NCBI RefSeq assembly: GCF_002259795.1
Contig: NZ_MWXA01000002.1
Coordinates: 124,001-188,000 of the forward strand
Source of the DNA: Bifidobacterium aquikefiri
GTDB lineage: Bacteria > Actinomycetota > Actinomycetes > Actinomycetales > Bifidobacteriaceae
Direction of reading: 5' to 3'
DNA length: 64,000 nucleotides
Below, in pieces: positions 8,438-17,167 of this stretch (its first letter is position 1; every line of letters begins with the position of its first letter). A program made the position numbers and the translations under genes. The notes under the pieces were generated by a model, which saw only the letters and a program-made list of their open reading frames with translations, was not told where the DNA came from and did no database searches.

Positions 8438-11400
8438 TTATTCGAGAATATTCGCGGTGGTCTCGGCACGGTGGGACAGGTAATACGGGCGCACCGCGAA
8501 TGCGAGAATCAAGCCACCCACGACGAGCAGGACCAGAACCCCGAAGCCTCCCGTGTACGGCAGATTCGCCAGGGAATGCGCCGGGTCGGCCACCACCACC
8601 GTGCGACCGTCCTGCGACACATACGCCAGGTTCGTGCCACTGGTCCGGTACGACGCCAAAGTCACCTCGCTGGCATCCACATCCCACAACGGCAGCGTCT
8701 CCACAGTGAAATCAGCCACCTTGAAATAGCCAGACGGGGCATTAGTCTCCTTGAACTGCAAGCCACGCGCCTCCACACCCTGCAAGGTCAACGACCCATC
8801 CGTACGGGTCACCAGCTCGGTGCCACCCGCGGCATCCAACCGATACAGTCCATCGGACAACTTCGAGAACTTCAACGGCTGCCCGTCACGCGACACCTCG
8901 AACTTCGCGCCGCCAAGCAGCCTCGACGTGTCATCCTTATCCACCTTCACCAAGTCCACCTCGAAGGAATACACGTTCGCGGTAGCGGTCTTGGTCTCAA
9001 GATCACTCTCACTCGTGGAGCGCGTCAGGGTCGCCGTGTTCACATTCGCATGCATGCCACCACCACCAGGACTCGAATACTCGACATCCGCATCCACGAC
9101 CGCCGCATACCGCACACGAATCAACGAACCCACAGGCACATCAGCCTTGAGCGCCACATGCCCGGACGCATCCTCCGCGAACAAGGCCTTTAACCCATCC
9201 ACCGTCAACGACTGGCCAGCCACCTGGATCGACGAACCCGGCAAACCACCCGTCACCTCACTATCAGGAGCAGGCACATCCATCAACACCCGCACCACCG
9301 ACGAGTCAGGCAACACCAACCCCTCACCCGCCACATCCTGCACCTTGAACTCATACGCCGCATACGACACCGAGGAGAAACCACTCAAATCAGGCACCCG
9401 AAGCGCAATCTCAAACGCCACAGACGCACCCACATCAAAACCATCCATCCCGGCATCATTGAGCACACGCTTCGACACGTCCGTCACCGAGGTTTTCAAC
9501 GCGGCCACACCAAGACGAGGCTTACCCTTGACGCCCGCATCCACGAAATCCACCATCCGACCATCATCGCCCAGATCCTCGTTGAACGCCTTCGTGCCCA
9601 CGATGATCGGCAGGGACCCGCCGGAAGCCTGACTATTATCCACAATCAGATACACACCCGGACCAGACACCGTGAGCGTCGCAGTGCCACCGGCAGATGC
9701 CAGATCTGAGCCAGCCAGAGAGCCCTTAACCCCGCCAAGAGCCGCATCACCCAGCTTCACAAGCTCCTGCGCAAACAATTGAAGCTTACCCGCATACGGG
9801 CTATACGCGCTCGTCGTGTCATCGCTCAACGGATCGGTCGGGTACCCCAACCAATGCGCCCCCACCCAGCCTGCAGGATTATCAGCATCCACACCCGCAC
9901 CGCCAGCAGCCTGCACTGCAGCAAGTACCGAAGCCTTCACCGGATCAACAGGAGTCGCCAGCTTCACTGATTTCAACGCACCAGCCTGATCGAACGCCAC
10001 ATCCTCATAGCCGCCAATCTTGTATGCCTTCAACATGCCCGACGTGATACCCGTCAGCTCGATACCATAGGAGGGCGGAGTCTTCACCTGCCAACCCCTG
10101 ATTGTGGCCTTCACCGGCTCGCTCGCCCTATTCGTCAAACCCTCCGCAGAACTACCGTCTTGCTGACCCCACACATACAAGTCATAATTCTTCGAGTCTT
10201 CTGTCATCTGCGACTCGGGCAACGCCACATTGCCACCGGCACTCGTCTTACCCGGACCCAACACCGTATTCGTAGTGGGATCAACAATCTTCCAACCCAA
10301 ACCAGACTGAGAAGCCAAATTAGACGAACCCGACAGGCTCAACGTGCGCGAACCCGTACCACCCGTAACCGAAGCCGACCACGTATCCAACTTCCTGCCA
10401 GTCTCCACAAAAGTCAGACGCAGATCACCCGCAACGCTCTGGCTCTGATTGCTGCTGTCTGCCGACAGCAGCAGATTATCAAGATTCAAACGAAGAGCAG
10501 GACGCAACCCAAAAACCTGGGCGAGCGTATAGTCATTGCCCAGTGTGGCGTCGGACTTCAAAAGGTATGCAACGTTGGTATAGCTCCAGTGAGCAGAACG
10601 CAGCCAAGATCCAGTAACATTATTTGCACAGGAGCTTGAAGGGCAGTCGAAATTCGCATCAGCCGTATACCCAGTGTCATGACCAAGATACTGACGCACA
10701 TCACCAATCGACAAGGGAAACACGGTGTAATTATTCATTGAAACACTCTGCTGCGTATAAGTGCCTGACCCACAGCCTGCAGACTGCGCCGCCGTACACA
10801 CCCCCTCAACCGGAGCCGCACGCAACAGACCCTGTTCAAAACCCGAATAATTCGCAGCCCCCACCGCATTCGACACCACCGCCACATTCGACTGATAAGG
10901 CCCCGTGACACTGTCAAAGGAGTTGCGATACGTATCATTCGTGTCAAACGCAAAACCAGAGGTCACCACATCATCAGCCCACAACATGGCCTCGTTCGCA
11001 GCAACAGCCGTCGTCGCCGACTTCCAATACGCGCTATCCATACCTTGGAACAAGGCATCCGGCACCGAAGCAATACCAGTCGCGCCCCCATACCCCAAGG
11101 TCTTATACCCACCAGACACCTGCTTACCGTCATACGTACCCGACGAGCCCTGCTTACCGAAAAGTATCCGCCGCGTATTCGCCCAACCAGTCGCCGACAT
11201 CGACCCCGCAGTACCGGTCTCATTGTCGATCACCGGAGTCGCACCATCCTCAAGGGTGCTGAAATACCCATCGGGGCCAAGTTCAACCAAATCCGCGGAC
11301 GCACGCTCAACCGGTACCACCACGAGCACGGCCGATAGGAGCATCAGGAATGACAGCACAAGGGCAGAGACAGCGGAAGATCCCTCGACTACGGCGCCGC

Positions 11401-11494
11401 GCACCTTCGCTCGGGATGACACCGAATGGGAACGACCATCGGTATACGAAACCACCAAAAGGACACGAGTGACCACCACGCGCAACCAACCCAT
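8438..11494 (-). CDS. LPXTG-anchored surface adhesin / pilin-like protein
   Basis: This is a 1018-residue cell-wall protein. It has a signal segment ending near VERASA (about residue 67) and a C-terminal sortase signal LPYTG, then a hydrophobic helix and a short basic tail. The region at about 90-340 contains a WLRSAHWSYTNVAYLL block and a FGLRPALRLNL block, reminiscent of DUF6273-type domains. The part after about 650 looks like fimbrial isopeptide-forming (D2) and Cna-B-like domains, as in Gram-positive pilins. GAGGTGG lies about seven bases before the ATG. No sortase gene is in the window. A palindromic repeat is embedded in the signal-peptide coding part, and a G11 tract lies upstream. 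Confidence 0.82.
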   Translation of the reverse strand: MGWLRVVVTRVLLVVSYTDGRSHSVSSRAKVRGAVVEGSSAVSALVLSFLMLLSAVLVVVPVERASADLVELGPDGYFSTLEDGATPVIDNETGTAGSMSATGWANTRRILFGKQGSSGTYDGKQVSGGYKTLGYGGATGIASVPDALFQGMDSAYWKSATTAVAANEAMLWADDVVTSGFAFDTNDTYRNSFDSVTGPYQSNVAVVSNAVGAANYSGFEQGLLRAAPVEGVCTAAQSAGCGSGTYTQQSVSMNNYTVFPLSIGDVRQYLGHDTGYTADANFDCPSSSCANNVTGSWLRSAHWSYTNVAYLLKSDATLGNDYTLAQVFGLRPALRLNLDNLLLSADSSNQSQSVAGDLRLTFVETGRKLDTWSASVTGGTGSRTLSLSGSSNLASQSGLGWKIVDPTTNTVLGPGKTSAGGNVALPESQMTEDSKNYDLYVWGQQDGSSAEGLTNRASEPVKATIRGWQVKTPPSYGIELTGITSGMLKAYKIGGYEDVAFDQAGALKSVKLATPVDPVKASVLAAVQAAGGAGVDADNPAGWVGAHWLGYPTDPLSDDTTSAYSPYAGKLQLFAQELVKLGDAALGGVKGSLAGSDLASAGGTATLTVSGPGVYLIVDNSQASGGSLPIIVGTKAFNEDLGDDGRMVDFVDAGVKGKPRLGVAALKTSVTDVSKRVLNDAGMDGFDVGASVAFEIALRVPDLSGFSSVSYAAYEFKVQDVAGEGLVLPDSSVVRVLMDVPAPDSEVTGGLPGSSIQVAGQSLTVDGLKALFAEDASGHVALKADVPVGSLIRVRYAAVVDADVEYSSPGGGGMHANVNTATLTRSTSESDLETKTATANVYSFEVDLVKVDKDDTSRLLGGAKFEVSRDGQPLKFSKLSDGLYRLDAAGGTELVTRTDGSLTLQGVEARGLQFKETNAPSGYFKVADFTVETLPLWDVDASEVTLASYRTSGTNLAYVSQDGRTVVVADPAHSLANLPYTGGFGVLVLLVVGGLILAFAVRPYYLSHRAETTANILE
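11379..11424. repeat. Palindromic repeat copy inside the adhesin signal-peptide region
   Basis: The segment GATCCCTCGACTACGG...CGCTCGGGATGACACC matches the dispersed palindromic repeat. On the minus strand it is read in frame as part of SHSVSSRAKVRGAVVEGSSA, between a short first hydrophobic stretch and the main signal helix. It probably inserted into the 5' end of the gene without breaking the frame. Confidence 0.65.
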
Positions 11495-11527
11495 AACGAC
11501 ACCACCTCGCAGAAAGCAAAAACAGCA

Positions 11528-11538
11528 CCCCCCCCCCC
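11528..11538 (-). repeat. G11 homopolymer tract before the adhesin gene (possible phase-variation site)
   Basis: On the minus strand eleven consecutive G residues lie 34-44 bases before the adhesin ATG, between any promoter and the ribosome site. Tracts of this length slip readily during replication. Losing one G would put the upstream frame opening at a TTG (11564) in register with the adhesin. Changes would also alter leader spacing. Confidence 0.75.
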
Positions 11539-11858
11539 GCTACTGGCTCACTAGAAACCGCCAACTCGCCAAACCACCAAAACCACCGGGCATAACCCTA
11601 ACGGAGAGAACATGCAACCGAACATGATGAACAAAATCATACATTATGTACATGTTTTCACCTACCTCTCCGTTGTTTAATTAGCAAGTGCAACACCTTC
11701 ATGAGTTGGAGATTGTCAAGATTCCATAACTCACGCCCTCTGTCGCACGCTTTTTCTGTCATCTCGAGCGGAGTCGAGATGACAGAAGAGAAGAACGCTG
11801 GGGGGTGACGGGGATGGGACGACCGGTATGAGGAAGGTCTGGGAAGCGCGTAGGGGAA
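11539..11858. other. Adhesin leader region and palindromic repeat downstream of fba
   Basis: This gap contains the putative adhesin promoter, where a TATGAT hexamer lies near 11637-11642 on the minus strand with no clear -35. It also holds the 11754-11787 hairpin and the 11791-11839 repeat shared with 7868-7917. I see no protein gene in it. Confidence 0.5.
11754..11787. repeat. Perfect 14-bp palindromic hairpin of the dispersed repeat family
   Basis: TTCTGTCATCTCGA (11754-11767) is exactly mirrored by TCGAGATGACAGAA (11774-11787) around a six-base loop. It lies downstream of fba. There is no T run on the minus strand after it, so it looks like a repetitive extragenic palindrome and not a classical terminator, though it could protect the fba 3' end. 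Confidence 0.65.
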
Positions 11859-12902
11859 TCAGCGCAGGGCTTTGCCGGCGCTGCCGAGCTGCTTGCAAGC
11901 CTCGACCACACGCTGCGCCATTGCGGTTTCGGCCTCGCGTCCCCATGAACGTGGGTCGTAGAGTTTCTTCTCTCCGACCTCACCATCGACTTTGAGCACC
12001 TCATTGTAATTTTTGAACATGTGGTCTGCAATTGCCCTGGTGAATGCATATTGCGTATCAGTATCGATGTTCATCTTGACAACGCCATACGAAACCGCCT
12101 CAGCGATCTCCTCAGGGCGAGAGCCGGAACCACCGTGGAATACCAACAGGAAAGGCTTGCCCCCATGTGAATCCGAGAGTGAAGCTGCCGTGCCCTCCTG
12201 AATCTCCTTGAGCAATGCGGGCCGCAATTTCACGAATCCTGGCTTGTACGCTCCATGAACGTTACCAAAGGTGAAGGCGGCCATATACCGACCGTTTTCA
12301 CCAAGTCCAAGCTCACGAATCACCCGCTTCCCATCAGCAACCGTGGAATAGAGCGAGTCATTGATTGCGGCACTCTGCCCGTCCTCTTCACCACCAACCG
12401 CGCCGATTTCAATTTCGAGAATTGTTCGTGCCTTCACTGATTTGGCAAGCAATTCCTTGGCGATCTCGAGATTCTTGGTCAACGGAATCGTCGAACCATC
12501 CCACATATGCGATTGGAAAAGAGGCTCCTCGCCGTGTGTCACCTGATCGGCTTCATATTGGAGCAGCGGACGGACCCACTCATCGAGGTATTGCACGGCA
12601 CAGTGGTCTGTATGCAAAGCAACCGTGATATTGGGATAATGCTTGATGATTTCATGTGCAAACCTGGCGAATGCGATGGAACCAGCAACGCGGTCATTGA
12701 CCACATGGCCGGATAGATATGCCGCGCTGCCGACAGATACCTGAATGATGCCATCGGACTCAGCCTCGGAAAAGCCCTGAAGCGCAGCATTTAAAGTCTG
12801 AGTACTGGTTACATTGATTGCAGGATAGGCATATCCACCCTGCCTCGCAGAATCAAGCATATGCGCATAGCGCTCTGAAGTCGCAACCGTCATAGTCACC
12901 AT
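11859..12902 (-). CDS. fba: Class II fructose-bisphosphate aldolase
   Basis: It interconverts fructose 1,6-bisphosphate with dihydroxyacetone phosphate and glyceraldehyde 3-phosphate in the cytoplasm, using Zn2+. In a bifidobacterium it would serve mostly gluconeogenesis beside the bifid shunt. Metal ligands and active-site residues are visible in VALHTDHCAVQYLDEW, in EIEIGAVGGEEDG, in FTFGNVHGAY and in LVFHGGSGS. The protein is about 347 residues, normal for the class IIA type. GGGGG precedes the ATG at 12902; an ATG at 12893 is nearly as good, and the frame continues to 12950 without a ribosome site. Its last 28 codons are duplicated at 7780. Confidence 0.95.
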   Translation of the reverse strand: MVTMTVATSERYAHMLDSARQGGYAYPAINVTSTQTLNAALQGFSEAESDGIIQVSVGSAAYLSGHVVNDRVAGSIAFARFAHEIIKHYPNITVALHTDHCAVQYLDEWVRPLLQYEADQVTHGEEPLFQSHMWDGSTIPLTKNLEIAKELLAKSVKARTILEIEIGAVGGEEDGQSAAINDSLYSTVADGKRVIRELGLGENGRYMAAFTFGNVHGAYKPGFVKLRPALLKEIQEGTAASLSDSHGGKPFLLVFHGGSGSRPEEIAEAVSYGVVKMNIDTDTQYAFTRAIADHMFKNYNEVLKVDGEVGEKKLYDPRSWGREAETAMAQRVVEACKQLGSAGKALR

Positions 12903-13016
12903 TATCCCCCTTGATTGATTGCCAAACGTAAATAGACGTTGTGCTTTCAATCACATATCAGATTCAGCCGATATCGGCGCCTGATCCCTGAAGGCTGATG
13001 ATTTTGATTCAGGTAC

Positions 13017-13808
13017 TCAACTGTTCGCCGTTGCGGATAGCCTGACATAGCCGGAATGGTGCATGGCAAAGCGCATGCGTGAGGCAATATACACATCGAT
13101 TGCACGTTCACAAGGTCTGCCGGTTGCGACCTTGGCAATGCGTCTGATTCTCACGAGAGCAGTTCCCTCGGCAACTTGCAGATGCTCCGCACATTCTGCA
13201 TCAGCCTGAATGATTTCCAATGTTTCATCAACCTCAGTTGGGCGCAGACCATAATCCTCTTCAAAACGTTGATAGAAGGATGTTGTCAGATCCTTGTTGA
13301 GCAGCCCTGGAAATAGATCGGATGGCAGCCGGGAAGTTTCCAAGGACAGCGGCGTGCCATCGATGAAGCGCAAGCGCGTGATGTGATAGATGTTGTGGAT
13401 CGATGCAGGTGCAAATTGTTGCAGTTGAAGCAGCCGAATGTCGGAAGCCGATGCCGATTCGATAACTGCAGAAAGCACCTTTGAATGCAATATTCTGCCC
13501 TGACGACGGGCAATCATCGGCAATGACTCAAGGGTGTTGATATTGCGTTCAAGCCGTTCGTCTGAGATTACGATTCCCCCGCCACGACCTATCCTTCTGA
13601 CAATTTCATGAGTTTTTTCCATTGATGCAAGCGCAATTCTCAAATCCGCTCTGGTAATGCCCAGTTGCGCCGAAATTTCCCGTTCTGATCCGAGCCGTTC
13701 ACCAGGCAAAAGCTCGTGCTCATGAATCAGATTGCGTAATAGCCGAAGGTTGTCCAGCTGAGTCAACCTACGCGGAAGATTCGATGCCATGTGAGTCGAT
13801 GGGCCCAT
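13017..13808 (-). CDS. GntR/HutC-family regulator (UTRA ligand domain)
   Basis: This is a transcription factor of about 263 residues. It has an N-terminal winged helix (LRNLIHEHELLPGERLGSER and EISAQLGITRADLRIAL) and a C-terminal UTRA effector domain with the typical HNIYHITRLRFIDGTPLSLE and ETLEIIQADAECAEHL stretches. AAGGTGG stands before the ATG at 13808; the frame extends to 13880 without support. It follows the phospho-lyase gene on the same strand, so it is the likely local regulator of the amino-alcohol operon. It also precedes fba and could affect it. The effector is unknown. Confidence 0.85.
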   Translation of the reverse strand: MGPSTHMASNLPRRLTQLDNLRLLRNLIHEHELLPGERLGSEREISAQLGITRADLRIALASMEKTHEIVRRIGRGGGIVISDERLERNINTLESLPMIARRQGRILHSKVLSAVIESASASDIRLLQLQQFAPASIHNIYHITRLRFIDGTPLSLETSRLPSDLFPGLLNKDLTTSFYQRFEEDYGLRPTEVDETLEIIQADAECAEHLQVAEGTALVRIRRIAKVATGRPCERAIDVYIASRMRFAMHHSGYVRLSATANS

Positions 13809-14026
13809 CCGATTGTCACCACCTTCATTCCTGCATTGCAGGAGTCGCAGTTCCAAGGTCACACTGTGGTTCCCATGCACCCAACAATCGCTGCTTTATT
13901 CCCATGAAGTTAATATGTCCACGTTTCGAAGCGCGTTACGAGCTAACGACATGCAATGAGTTTTATATATCACCACGGGAATGTCGCCACGAGCATGGCA
14001 TTCGCGGACACGCATCCACAGCGCGC

Positions 14027-15391
14027 CTATTCACCGCATTCCTTGAGGGTTTTTCCAAAGGCAGTGGAGAACCAATCCACATCATCCTCGCTGAAAACCA
14101 GCGGAGGCCGCAGCTTGAGAATGTTGCCATAGCGTCCACATACTGAGGTCAGCACACGATTGCCTCGCAGAGATTCAAGAATATCCAACGCTTTGCGCTG
14201 ATCGGGATCCTTGGTTCCCGGCTTCACGATTTCGCAGGCGATATAGAGCCCTGCACCTCGCAAATCGCCGATGCACGCGTGTTCGGCCTGAAATTCCTTC
14301 AGCGCCTTCATGAATACGCCACCAACCTTCTTGGCGTTGCCCATCGTGTCTTCATCACGCATGACGTCCAATGTTGCCTGAGCCGCTGCCATGCATACCG
14401 GATTGCCGCCAAAGGTATTGAAGTACGGGACTGAGGAGGCAAAAGGTTCCAGGACCTCAGCTCTTGCGGCCATAAGCGAGGTCGGCAGACCATTGGCCAT
14501 CGGCTTACCGGAAGTCACCAGATCAGGGACCACGCCGTGCCGTTGGAACCCCCAGAACGCATCACCGGTACGAGTGAAACCGGGCTGAACCTCGTCAGCG
14601 ATAAAGACGCCACCAAGTTCATGGACCTTATCGATGACTGGCTTAAGGTAACCTACCGGGGCGGGGTACACACCATCGGAAGAGAATATCGAGTCGGCAA
14701 GGAAGGCAGCGAACTTGATGCCATGCCGCTTCATGTCTGCAACTGCCTGAGCGAGCTGGTCTGCCATCCAACCGCCAAACACTTCAGGACTGCACTCATT
14801 GGCCACCTGACCCGCTATTTCGACACGATACGTGTCAGGTGTCGGGATCATTCGCATCCTCAGTCCCAGGCTTTGGGCAGTGCCCAGAGCAGGTGACAGC
14901 TTCGACGTGAGTGCCGAATTGCCGTGATACGCCTCATGCGTGACGATGACGCCCTGGCCACCTGTATACGATTGAGCGACGCGAATGGCCAGATCGTTGG
15001 CTTCGGATCCAGTGCACTGGAACATGATGCGATTGACCTCATCAGGCATCGTCGAAAGAATGTCTTCTGCGTAATGAAGCACGTTCTCGTGCAGATACCG
15101 GGTGTGCGTGTTCAGCATGGAAGCCTGCCGGGTTATCGCCTCAACGACACGTGGGTTACAGTGTCCAACGGATGCCACGTTATTATAGACATCCAGATAT
15201 TCCACCCCGTCTGCATCCCACAGGTGGCTTCCTCTGCCTCTCACCAGATGAACAGGTTTTCGATAGAACAAACGATATGCGGGTCCGAGTACCGCACGTT
15301 CTCGCGTAAGTTGGCGCGTTTGCGGGTCGAGCGCACTCTCCATTTCCGGCCGAAAACTATTCGTATCCATGATCGTTGAGCGGACTGCCAT
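14027..15391 (-). CDS. Class III aminotransferase-fold phospho-lyase (ethanolamine-phosphate phospho-lyase-like)
   Basis: The 454-residue PLP protein belongs to the AGXT2-like branch of class III aminotransferases. PLP residues are visible: GSEANDLAIRVAQ (phosphate binding), FIADEVQPGF (Asp on the pyridine N) and VTSGKPMANGLP (Schiff-base Lys). The blocks NTHTRYLHENVLHYAEDI, YFNTFGGNPV and ILKLRPPLVFSEDDVDWF resemble human ETNPPL and PHYKPL. Those enzymes are phospho-lyases that split phosphoethanolamine or phosphohydroxylysine to an aldehyde, ammonia and phosphate. The operon also has a kinase and an ethanolamine-type permease, which fits that reaction better than transamination. AAGG lies five bases before the ATG. 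The exact substrate is inferred. Confidence 0.78.
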   Translation of the reverse strand: MAVRSTIMDTNSFRPEMESALDPQTRQLTRERAVLGPAYRLFYRKPVHLVRGRGSHLWDADGVEYLDVYNNVASVGHCNPRVVEAITRQASMLNTHTRYLHENVLHYAEDILSTMPDEVNRIMFQCTGSEANDLAIRVAQSYTGGQGVIVTHEAYHGNSALTSKLSPALGTAQSLGLRMRMIPTPDTYRVEIAGQVANECSPEVFGGWMADQLAQAVADMKRHGIKFAAFLADSIFSSDGVYPAPVGYLKPVIDKVHELGGVFIADEVQPGFTRTGDAFWGFQRHGVVPDLVTSGKPMANGLPTSLMAARAEVLEPFASSVPYFNTFGGNPVCMAAAQATLDVMRDEDTMGNAKKVGGVFMKALKEFQAEHACIGDLRGAGLYIACEIVKPGTKDPDQRKALDILESLRGNRVLTSVCGRYGNILKLRPPLVFSEDDVDWFSTAFGKTLKECGE

Positions 15392-15549
15392 GATGCCTTC
15401 GATTCTTGAGTAATCAGTATTGATAAGTTACGTGAAAAGGTTGTGCTGTTGCTGTGCAGCTTCGTTGATACAGCGTGTGCGGGCAGAGAGCCAAGCGCCA
15501 TCATGTTCGCTCTCGCCCGCAGTATTGCCTGAGTACTGATGCACTGCAC

Positions 15550-17058
15550 TCAGTTGTCGGTTCTATATTCGGTTTCACCTCCTGAGGCGGCGAATTCCTC
15601 TTCAGGAGACAGCACCAGATGCTTGCGGCCATACAGCGCGAAGAACAACAACGCGACCACATATATGGCGACCATCACATACACGGCGAGCCTGTAGTCT
15701 GGATTCATCAGGACTGCAATGAAGATAACAAATGAAACGGTTCCTGCAACGATTGCTCCGGTGCTACCAAAGCTGCTTCTGAATGGCCGCTTGATCTTCG
15801 GCATTTTCTTACGAAGGATAACGAACGAGACCATCTGTAGAAGGTATGCCAGAACCGCTCCCCACACCGCGATGTTCAACACCACCGAACCGGCTCCTGA
15901 ACCGCCATAGGCCACGATGAACAGCGCCGCAAAACCGAAGACCGCACCAACGATCAGTCCCCAATAGGGTGTCTTCTTCTTGCCGGTGAGAGAGAGAAAA
16001 GCAGGGTAATAGCCCGCTCGCGAGAGCGAATACAGATTGCGCCCGTATGCAAACATGATTCCCTGCACCGATGCTAGCAGGCCGATGAGAGCAAATGCCG
16101 AAAGAACTGCGGCAAGATTGCCTGGAAGTATGGCGCGGTAGCCGTCAAGCAGCGGCTCATCCGAAGACGAGAGCGCCTTGGAACCGATGACTGCCGGATT
16201 AAGGAATACTATGACAAGTGCTGAAATGCCAAGCGTCAGAATGCAAAGGCGTGACGATTTCGGAATGTTGCGTTCTGGATCACGCACCTCTTCGGCAGCG
16301 AGTGGAAGCTGCTCAATTCCAAGGAACAGCCACATTGCGAATGGCATCGCATAGAAGATTGCCTGCACACCAAATGGAAGGAAAGTTGAGTCTCCTGTTG
16401 TCGGAGCCATGTTCAGGAGACTGCCAAAATCGACCTTGCCCGACACGAATGCGCCGATTCCAAAAATGGCGACTATGGCGAGCGCCGCAATCGAAACAAC
16501 CTGCGCGAATCTGAATGAGGTCTGTGCACCAACCCAATTGATCGCCACAAAGATCACATATAAGAGCAGCCACCACACCCACATCAGACCATGCGCATCA
16601 AGGGAGAAACCGGCAAGATCATTCAAGATGGCATCAGCATATGCCGAAGAGAAGTATACGACCACCGCGGCAGTCATCACGTATTCGATGGTTTCGGCCA
16701 GACCGGTGACGAATCCGCCCCAAGGCCCCATTGCCGCTCGAGCAAACGAGTACGCACCGCCTGTGTGTGGCATTGCGGATGCCATCTCGCTGATCGAGTT
16801 CAGCATGAACACATACATGATGAAAACAACGATGGACGCTATGAGCATGCCGCCCCAGCCTGCTTGCAGAATGCCCCCATTCCAGCCGGAGAAATCGCCA
16901 GAGATAACGGCGGATATTCCGATTGCCCACAGTCCAAAAGCTCCTGTGGTTCGACTCAGCTGTCGCTTTTTGAAATAGTCCTTGTCTGTGGTCACATATG
17001 TGACGCCACCAGCACCTTTGAGCTCTCGTGAAGTATCGTCTGCGGTAATTACCGACAT
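15550..17058 (-). CDS. Ethanolamine permease-like APC transporter
   Basis: This membrane transporter of 502 residues has about 12 helices and belongs to the amino acid-polyamine-organocation superfamily. The signature AVISGDFSGWNGGILQAGWG followed by MPHTGGAYSFARAAMGPWGG and GLAETIEYVMT is characteristic of the ethanolamine permease group, where these stretches are nearly invariant. It would import ethanolamine or a related amino alcohol by proton symport. I chose the ATG at 17058, with AAGGTGG about nine bases upstream; a GTG at 17070 is possible. It lies between the kinase and phospho-lyase genes on the same strand. Confidence 0.82.
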   Translation of the reverse strand: MSVITADDTSRELKGAGGVTYVTTDKDYFKKRQLSRTTGAFGLWAIGISAVISGDFSGWNGGILQAGWGGMLIASIVVFIMYVFMLNSISEMASAMPHTGGAYSFARAAMGPWGGFVTGLAETIEYVMTAAVVVYFSSAYADAILNDLAGFSLDAHGLMWVWWLLLYVIFVAINWVGAQTSFRFAQVVSIAALAIVAIFGIGAFVSGKVDFGSLLNMAPTTGDSTFLPFGVQAIFYAMPFAMWLFLGIEQLPLAAEEVRDPERNIPKSSRLCILTLGISALVIVFLNPAVIGSKALSSSDEPLLDGYRAILPGNLAAVLSAFALIGLLASVQGIMFAYGRNLYSLSRAGYYPAFLSLTGKKKTPYWGLIVGAVFGFAALFIVAYGGSGAGSVVLNIAVWGAVLAYLLQMVSFVILRKKMPKIKRPFRSSFGSTGAIVAGTVSFVIFIAVLMNPDYRLAVYVMVAIYVVALLFFALYGRKHLVLSPEEEFAASGGETEYRTDN

Positions 17059-17167
17059 ACCTCTCACCACCTTTTCTTGTTTCTATGCTGTCTCTGTGTT
17101 CAAATGACCGTCATCATCGGGCGCCTACCGGCGGCTCCACGATGAAGAATGCCATCATGGAATAGGG

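Noticed and set aside
14027-15391. 4-aminobutyrate or ornithine aminotransferase as the identity of the class III protein
   Set aside because: Blocks such as YFNTFGGNPV and ILKLRPPLVFSEDD and the kinase/permease context fit the phospho-lyase branch better, though transaminase activity cannot be excluded by sequence alone.
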